In this document: positions 38,936-43,692 of the stretch, piece after piece
How positions within the stretch are numbered: the stretch's first letter is position 1
How the letters are laid out: every line of letters begins with the position of its first letter
NCBI GenBank assembly: GCA_017435505.1
Contig: JAFSEZ010000036.1
Coordinates: forward strand, 1-43,692
DNA length: 43,692 nt
Origin: Akkermansia sp.
Lineage (GTDB): Bacteria; Verrucomicrobiota; Verrucomicrobiia; Verrucomicrobiales; Akkermansiaceae
Direction of reading: 5' to 3'
The notes under the pieces: generated by a model
Databases searched by the model: none
What the model was told of the DNA's origin: nothing
Seen by the model: only the letters and a program-made list of their open reading frames with translations
Program-made: the position numbers and the translations under genes

Positions 38936-39295
38936 TCATCTCTCCAATCCCACCCAGCGGAAAAATAAACGAACCGGATGCAAACGGCGCAGACGCTCGG
39001 CAAGTTCACCTTGCAATGCCTGCTGGCGCAGCCACGGTAAAAGAACCAAGGTAAGAGCCTGCGCCACCACATAGTGTCCCAAGCGCTTGGGTGCCGGTGC
39101 TGTCGGCACCGGTAGAGGCGCGGGCTTGCGGCGCAGCAGCCGCAGCACACCTATCGTCGCCACCCCGGCGGCTGCCATGAGAGAATACCGTGCCACCTTG
39201 CCGGACAACGGCACAAGAGATACACAACGCGCCACCCCCTGCCCGGCGGATTCAGCGGCGTTGATGACCTTGAGCCGCGCCACAGAAGACCGCAT
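38936..39295 (-). CDS. Small membrane protein, third gene of YqjD/YqjE-like operon
   Basis: A 119-residue protein of unknown function. A Ser/Ala-rich start precedes a short hydrophobic helix (about 38-56, YSLMAAAGVATIGVLRLL), then a Pro-rich linker. A second hydrophobic stretch (about 80-98, VAQALTLVLLPWL) and a basic C-terminus follow. Its ATG overlaps the YqjE-like stop (ATGA). Its place matches YqjK in the enterobacterial yqjDEK order, but sequence similarity to YqjK is not evident. Confidence 0.65.
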   Translation of the reverse strand: MRSSVARLKVINAAESAGQGVARCVSLVPLSGKVARYSLMAAAGVATIGVLRLLRRKPAPLPVPTAPAPKRLGHYVVAQALTLVLLPWLRQQALQGELAERLRRLHPVRLFFRWVGLER

Positions 39296-39732
39296 CAGGA
39301 TTTCGTGTTTCCTTTGAGCATTAGTTTGATACATTGCACATCGTCCTTGAGTTCCTGCATGGTGGCCGGAGCTATGGAACCGGGCTTGCACTTAAGCCCT
39401 ACCACAATCGCCGCGCCACCCAACAGAGCATTAATCAGACACACGACCGCCACAGCCCATATCCAACCCAGCCACATACTGAGCAACACACAAGCAAAGG
39501 CACAAAAGACCACATAGGCACACAGCAGGAAAAACACCCCTGCCACCAGTGCCACCACGCGGCGAACCTGCTTCTCCCCGTACTCCCGCAGTTCCAAGCG
39601 GAACAATTCCAACACCGCCTCCAAGTGATCCGATACTTGCAGCAAAGCCTCCCGCACATCAGCAATCACCGACCCACCCTGCTTCTGTAGGGTAGTCAGC
39701 TTGCTTTCTGAACTGCGAGAAAAAATCGACAT
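39295..39732 (-). CDS. YqjE-like phage-holin-family (Phage_holin_3_6) membrane protein
   Basis: A 145-residue inner-membrane protein. An amphipathic N-terminal helix (LLQVSDHLEAVLELFRLELREYG) precedes two long membrane helices (about 58-85 and 90-112). A short charged C-terminus has LKDDVQCIKLMLKG. This layout fits the YqjE/holin-superfamily-III proteins, which in most bacteria are not phage lysis proteins but are encoded with ElaB/YqjD. It is 45 nt downstream of the YqjD-like gene. Confidence 0.75.
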   Translation of the reverse strand: MSIFSRSSESKLTTLQKQGGSVIADVREALLQVSDHLEAVLELFRLELREYGEKQVRRVVALVAGVFFLLCAYVVFCAFACVLLSMWLGWIWAVAVVCLINALLGGAAIVVGLKCKPGSIAPATMQELKDDVQCIKLMLKGNTKS

Positions 39733-39777
39733 CGAACTTCGTTGCCTGCGGGTGTTCCGGGGATAAGCATCAATCTA

Positions 39778-40095
39778 TCAGCGGCGAGACGAACCGAGGA
39801 GCAGGCCAAGAATGATGCCTACACCCAAAGCACCGAGCATGCTGCCCGTGGGGTTCTCCTTCACATATTCCTCACCGGCCTTGTGAATATCACGAGCACG
39901 GTTGCAGGTCACATCCCAACCTTCGTTGAGCTGCTGGCGCATATCTTCCGTGTAGTGTCGCACGTTCTCCATCTGCGCGATGGTAGCACGGCGTATCTTC
40001 TCGTACTGCTCACGGGCAAAATCCTGAGCGGCAGCCAGACGAGCCTGGGTATCAGTAGCGGGAGTCACGTTGTCGGTTTTAGCTTCGTTTTCCAT
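39778..40095 (-). CDS. YqjD/ElaB-like (DUF883) membrane-anchored protein
   Basis: A 105-residue protein. A long charged helix (about 15-75) is followed by the sequence VKENPTGSMLGALGVGIILGLLLGSSRR, a Gly-rich C-terminal membrane anchor typical of DUF883. In E. coli such proteins tether ribosomes to the membrane in stationary phase; whether this holds here is unknown. It heads a three-gene operon. Unlike most genes in the window it has a leader of about 60 nt. Confidence 0.8.
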   Translation of the reverse strand: MENEAKTDNVTPATDTQARLAAAQDFAREQYEKIRRATIAQMENVRHYTEDMRQQLNEGWDVTCNRARDIHKAGEEYVKENPTGSMLGALGVGIILGLLLGSSRR

Positions 40096-40162
40096 AATTT
40101 TTGATTGGTTGAGGCGGTTCTGTTTTCAGCATGCGCTTCGCACACTGGCTCTTATTGAGATA

Positions 40163-40191
40163 ATATAACCACACTACAACCTGAAATGCAA
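40163..40191 (-). promoter_or_regulatory. Promoter of the YqjD/YqjE-like operon
   Basis: TTGCAT (40191-40186), 17-nt spacer and TTATAT (40168-40163) on the minus strand. The predicted start near 40156 leaves a leader of about 60 nt before the ATG at 40095. Confidence 0.65.
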
Positions 40192-40233
40192 GCTAACTTA
40201 ATCAAAATGACGAATTTTCTCATTTCTCCCCCT

Positions 40234-40425
40234 CCATTACGCCCGCTAGGGTGTTCTTCACCATGGGCGCAGCCCATTCTTCACTACGAGCGCAAGCGAG
40301 TTCTTCATTCCGCTCGCAAGAGCGGTCTTCATAACGAGTGAAACGAGTTCTTCTCACCATCGGAGCCACCGTTTTTCGTTCCGGGCGTTCGCCCTCCACC
40401 CCTAGGAATACGCTTTATGTCACCC
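40234..40425 (+). repeat. TTCTTCA-spaced stem-loop repeat, copy B1
   Basis: Nearly identical to copy A1 over about 190 nt, including the 3' extension through CTTTATGTCACCC. Differences fall mostly in loops: GCTA for GCA in module 1, CAA for TCA in modules 3 and 4. Confidence 0.85.
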
Positions 40426-40578
40426 GCTCGCTACCGCTCGCCCGCTGGCGCGGCTATCGGGGTTCGCACACTTCGTGGGGTATGTGCCCAGGGGGCAAGC
40501 CCCCTGTCTACTATATGCCGCCCCGCCATCCGGCGGGGCTCTCAGCTTGCCGCGGCATGAGCCGCGGGGAATTTCCCT

Positions 40579-40704
40579 CCGTTACGCCCGCTAGGGCGTT
40601 CTTCATCATGGGCTCAGCCCATTCTTCACTACGAGCGCAAGCGAGTTCTTCATTCCGCTCGCAAGAGCGGTCTTCACTACGAGCAACGCGAGTTCTTCTC
40701 CACC
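40579..40704 (+). repeat. TTCTTCA-spaced stem-loop repeat, copy B2
   Basis: Shorter subtype (about 126 nt) ending in a GAGCAACGCGAG module and TTCTTCTCCACC. The module 2 loop is TCA in place of GCA while the ATGGGC/GCCCAT stem is intact. Confidence 0.85.
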
Positions 40705-40811
40705 CCGCACCACACGTATGCCCCGCTTTTTGCCGCCCCGCTTCCGCGGGGGCGTAAATTCCCCCGCGACATACGCGTGCGAGCTTTTTTTCATCATGGA
40801 ACACAAATGCC

Positions 40812-40840
40812 TTGCAAGTTCCCCCCAAAATTGCTAAGAT
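40812..40840 (+). promoter_or_regulatory. Promoter of carA
   Basis: TTGCAA (40812-40817), 17-nt spacer and TAAGAT (40835-40840); the ATG at 40860 is 19 nt downstream. Confidence 0.68.
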
Positions 40841-40859
40841 GCCACGGCTCAACATCATA

Positions 40860-42020
40860 ATGAAAGCGATTCTTGCATTAGAAGACGGAACAATATATGA
40901 AGGCAGCGCATTTGGCGCATGTGGCACAGTAACCGGCGAGGTATGCTTCAATACCGCCGTGATGGGCTACCAGGAAATCATCACCGACCCGTCCTACAAC
41001 GGGCAAATCCTGGCCATGACATACCCCCTCATCGGCAACTACGGCATATGTGCAGATGATAGCGAAAGCGACCGCCCGCAAATCCGCGCACTCGTAGCGG
41101 TAGAAATCTCCCGCCTGCACTCCAGCTGGCGAGCAGCCGAGCCTATGGAAGATTGGCTCAAGCGCTACAACATACCCGGCATCGCAGGGGTAGATACCCG
41201 CAAACTGGCCATCCACCTGCGCGAAAAAGGAGCCATGCGCGCCTGCGTCAGCTCCGAGCTCAGCGCAGATGCAGCCGTGGCCGCAGCCCGCGCTGCCACC
41301 CCCATGGCCGGCACAGATTTGGTTTCCCCCCTTTCCACCGCCCAACCCTACCACTGGGAAGGCGATTCCCGCGATTGGAAGCTCCCCAACAAAACCATGG
41401 GCGACCTCACCAACTACACCGACATCGCCCCCGCCAAGTACAAAGCCGTGGCCTACGACTTCGGCATCAAGCGCAGCGTGCTGCGCGATCTTCGCCGCGA
41501 TGGCTTCGATGTCACCGTCGTCAATGCTCACACCCCCGCTGCAGAAGTGCTGGCCCTGGCTCCCGATGCCGTCTTCCTTTCCTCCGGCCCCGGTGATCCC
41601 GCTGCCCTTGGCAGCATCGCCGCCGAAATCAAGCAACTACTGGGCAAGGTACCGGTCTTCGGTCTTAGCTTGGGCATGCAGCTCCTTGGTATGGCCTTGG
41701 GTGCCACCACCTGCAAACTCCCATTCGGCCACCACGGCTGCAACCACCCCGTCAAAGAAGCCAAGAGCGGTCAGGTACTCATCACCACCCAAAATGTGGA
41801 CTACGCGCTGGTGGCAGATTCACTGCCCGCCGATGTGGAAATCACCCACACCAACCTCAACGACGGCACCGTAGAAGGCATCTGCTGCAAGAGCATCCCC
41901 GCTATGGGCGTGCAATTCCACCCTGCCCCCGTACCCACCTGCCCCAAGGATGAGCCCTGCTTCTTCGGTGCCCTCCTGCAAATGGTAGAAAACTTCAAGA
42001 CAGGCCAATACAGCAACTAA
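40860..42020 (+). CDS. carA: Carbamoyl-phosphate synthase small subunit with inactivated glutaminase site
   Basis: A 386-residue CarA, the subunit that normally hydrolyses glutamine and passes ammonia to CarB for arginine and pyrimidine synthesis. The N-terminal half is standard (EDGTIYEGSAFG, GEVCFNTAVMGYQE, AGVDTRKL). In the class I amidotransferase half, the nucleophile elbow reads FGLSLGMQ: Ser270 replaces the catalytic Cys and Met replaces the following His. The triad His354 is kept (QFHP), but Ala356 replaces the triad Glu. The QNHG loop reads QNVD. The frame is intact, so this is a conserved-fold, glutaminase-dead form, probably ammonia-dependent. carB is not in the window. Confidence 0.92.
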   Translation: MKAILALEDGTIYEGSAFGACGTVTGEVCFNTAVMGYQEIITDPSYNGQILAMTYPLIGNYGICADDSESDRPQIRALVAVEISRLHSSWRAAEPMEDWLKRYNIPGIAGVDTRKLAIHLREKGAMRACVSSELSADAAVAAARAATPMAGTDLVSPLSTAQPYHWEGDSRDWKLPNKTMGDLTNYTDIAPAKYKAVAYDFGIKRSVLRDLRRDGFDVTVVNAHTPAAEVLALAPDAVFLSSGPGDPAALGSIAAEIKQLLGKVPVFGLSLGMQLLGMALGATTCKLPFGHHGCNHPVKEAKSGQVLITTQNVDYALVADSLPADVEITHTNLNDGTVEGICCKSIPAMGVQFHPAPVPTCPKDEPCFFGALLQMVENFKTGQYSN

Positions 42021-42051
42021 TCGCACTCACCTTTTCAACCCACACAATAGC

Positions 42052-43326
42052 ATGAACACACTCGTCATCGGTTCCCAATGGGGAGATGAAGGCAAAGGCA
42101 AAGTCATTGACTTCCTTACTGAAACCGCAGATTTCGTTGTCCGCAGCCAAGGCGGTAGCAATGCCGGCCACACCGTGATTGCCAACGGCAAAAAATACGT
42201 ACTGCACCTCGTTCCCTCCGGCATCCTTTGGCCGGGCAAAGTCAACGTCATCGGCAACGGCGTTGTCATCAACCCCACCTCCTTGGTGGAAGAAATGACC
42301 TACCTGCGCGACCTCGGCGTCACCATTACCCCGGAAAACCTCATCATCTCCGACCGCGCCCACGTGGTGCTGCCCATCCACAAGGAAATTGATGCCGCCC
42401 AGGAAGAAGCCCTCGGCGAGCACAAGATTGGCACCACCAAGCAAGGCATCGGCCCCACCTATGCAGACAAAGCACGCCGCATCGGCCTGCGCATGATTGA
42501 CTTGGCAGACCCCGTGCGCCTGCGCAAAGTGCTGGAAGCCCGCATCGAAACCGCCAACGATGAACTGGCTCGCCTCGGCTGGCCCAAGGCCGATCCTCAA
42601 GTCACGTTGGATGCCGTCATGGCCGCTGCCGATGTGCTGCGCCCCCATATCACCAACACCATCCCCGCCATCAACCGCGCCATCAAAGCCGGTAAAACCG
42701 TCCTCTTCGAGGGCGCTCAGGGCGCCATGCTGGATATCGACTTCGGCACCTACCCCTTTGTCACCAGCTCCAACACCAGCGCCGGCGGCTGCTGCACCGG
42801 CTCCGGTGTCCCCCCCACCCGCATTGACAAAATTATCGGCGTGTGCAAAGCATACACCACACGCGTGGGCGCTGGCCCCATGGTCACGGAAGATGCAGAG
42901 ATTGCAGACTACCTGCACGGCCTCGGCCGCGAATTCGGTGCCACCACCGGGCGTCCCCGCCGCTGCGGCTGGGCAGATGGTGTCGTACTCCGCTACTCCT
43001 CCATGTTCAACGGATTCGATGAAATGGCCATGACCAACCTCGATGGGCTGGACGAATGCGAAACCATCAAAATCTGCACTGGCTACCGCTGCGGTGATGA
43101 AATCCTGGAGTTCCCCCCCGCCCTCATGGATGACTGGGCCAAGTGCACCCCCGTCTACGAATCCATCCCCGGCTGGAAGCAAGACATCTCCCGCTGCACC
43201 ACCTGGGAGCAACTGCCCGAGGCCTGCAAAGCATACGTCAAACGCTTCGGCGAAATCATCGGCTGCCCCGTCGGCACCGTCGGCGTTGGCCCCGACCGCG
43301 AGCAAACCATCGCCGTGCCGCACTAA
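42052..43326 (+). CDS. purA: Adenylosuccinate synthetase
   Basis: A 424-residue GTP-dependent enzyme joining IMP and aspartate in AMP synthesis. The N-terminal loop GSQWGDEGKGK (catalytic Asp12) and GGSNAGHTV (catalytic His40) are intact. IGTTKQGIGPTYADKA, the EGAQGAMLDIDFGTYPFVTSS segment, and the GTP-binding region near the C-terminus (VGTVGVGPDRE) follow in normal order. It starts 31 nt after carA with no Shine-Dalgarno and is probably co-transcribed, linking two nucleotide pathways. Confidence 0.96.
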   Translation: MNTLVIGSQWGDEGKGKVIDFLTETADFVVRSQGGSNAGHTVIANGKKYVLHLVPSGILWPGKVNVIGNGVVINPTSLVEEMTYLRDLGVTITPENLIISDRAHVVLPIHKEIDAAQEEALGEHKIGTTKQGIGPTYADKARRIGLRMIDLADPVRLRKVLEARIETANDELARLGWPKADPQVTLDAVMAAADVLRPHITNTIPAINRAIKAGKTVLFEGAQGAMLDIDFGTYPFVTSSNTSAGGCCTGSGVPPTRIDKIIGVCKAYTTRVGAGPMVTEDAEIADYLHGLGREFGATTGRPRRCGWADGVVLRYSSMFNGFDEMAMTNLDGLDECETIKICTGYRCGDEILEFPPALMDDWAKCTPVYESIPGWKQDISRCTTWEQLPEACKAYVKRFGEIIGCPVGTVGVGPDREQTIAVPH

Positions 43327-43348
43327 ACCGCACCGCATTTTCCCCACA

Positions 43349-43386
43349 AACGGCCTTGCTTCCCCACGAAGCAAGGCCGTTTTTTA
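43349..43386 (+). terminator. Terminator of the carA-purA operon
   Basis: A perfect 14-bp stem (43349-43362 with 43368-43381) with a CCCAC loop runs into TTTTT, 22 nt after the purA stop. Confidence 0.92.
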
Positions 43387-43403
43387 CACCGTAGGCGCGC
43401 CAT

Positions 43404-43530
43404 CCGTTACGCTCGCTAGGGCGTTCTTCACCATGGGCGGCAGCCCATTCTTCACTACGAGCGCAAGCGTGTTCTTCATTCCGCTCGCCGGAGCGGTCTT
43501 CACTACGAGCAACGCGAGTTCTTCTCCACC
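43404..43530 (+). repeat. TTCTTCA-spaced stem-loop repeat, copy C1
   Basis: Same subtype as copy B2. Module 2 has a GGCA loop in an unchanged ATGGGC/GCCCAT stem and module 4 has GCCG in an unchanged CCGCTC/GAGCGG stem. It begins 18 nt after the purA terminator. Confidence 0.85.
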
Positions 43531-43586
43531 CCGGCCGTACCCATGCCCCGCTTTATGCCGCGGCTCCCGTCGCGGGGAATTTTCCC

Positions 43587-43692
43587 CCGTTACGCCCGCA
43601 GGGCGTTCTTCACCATGGGCGGCAGCCCATTCTTCACTACGAGCGCAAGCGAGTTCTTCATTCCGCTCGCCAGAGCGGTCTTCATGACAAGC
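43587..43692 (+). repeat. TTCTTCA-spaced stem-loop repeat, copy C2 (cut by window edge)
   Basis: The sixth copy, 56 nt after C1, running into the right edge. Its first four modules are complete. The array clearly continues beyond the window. Confidence 0.8.

Larger units (their letters stand above)
40196..40811. repeat. Hairpin-rich intergenic array B
   Basis: About 600 nt between divergent yqjD-like and carA genes, with no credible gene. It contains two full repeat units (40234-40425 and 40579-40704). Between and after them are palindromes including GGGGGCAAGCCCCC followed by TGTCTAC, also found in array A, and CCGCGG-type stems. It ends immediately at the carA promoter. Confidence 0.8.

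Noticed and set aside
39295..39732. Prophage holin and a prophage remnant
   Set aside because: The holin-family protein sits in a YqjD/YqjE-type chromosomal operon, and no other phage genes are near.

Overview
The window looks like chromosomal DNA from a Gram-negative gut member of the Verrucomicrobiota, probably Akkermansia-like. This is inferred from gene content and style, not from a database match. An outer membrane is implied by LpxK, Lnt and a TonB-dependent receptor. Shine-Dalgarno sequences are almost absent.

Layout. Bases 2-88 are the tail of an ankyrin-like protein. Next come phosphohexomutase and lpxK (both minus), and a plus-strand operon parE - histidine phosphatase - mscL - HU/IHF (3698-6990). 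Minus-strand genes follow: M42 aminopeptidase, UDP-sugar pyrophosphorylase, a zinc-ribbon protein, and an oxaloacetate-decarboxylase-type carboxyltransferase without a biotin domain. A cobalamin riboswitch (about 11745-11903) heads a tight plus-strand cluster: TonB-dependent receptor, family-5 solute-binding protein, TonB, HrpB helicase, DegT-like protein. A GtrII-like membrane protein has its own promoter.

A textbook sigma-54 promoter precedes a contiguous dnaK-groES-groEL operon (21756-25722). Beyond its terminator lie a DpnI-like methyl-directed restriction gene with a small partner ORF, an SMR exporter, dgt, a DciA-like (DUF721) gene and a ferredoxin. Then come a membrane protein plus lnt (plus strand), and thrS-infC (minus). 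A four-gene minus-strand sugar-activation operon includes a nucleotidyltransferase-GHMP kinase fusion, and a YqjD/YqjE-like membrane operon follows. Last are carA and purA.

Most notable points. (1) CarA has Ser instead of the catalytic Cys and Ala instead of the triad Glu, so the glutaminase should be dead, as in vertebrate CPS I. (2) Most single-gene promoters place a -10 box only 5-11 nt before the ATG, implying leaderless or near-leaderless mRNAs. (3) Three intergenic regions carry a modular stem-loop repeat with TTCTTCA spacers every 23-24 nt; two of them bracket carA-purA. (4) The chaperone operon has a sigma-54 promoter with upstream repeats. (5) The riboswitch cluster pairs a receptor and TonB with an Opp/Dpp-type binding protein.
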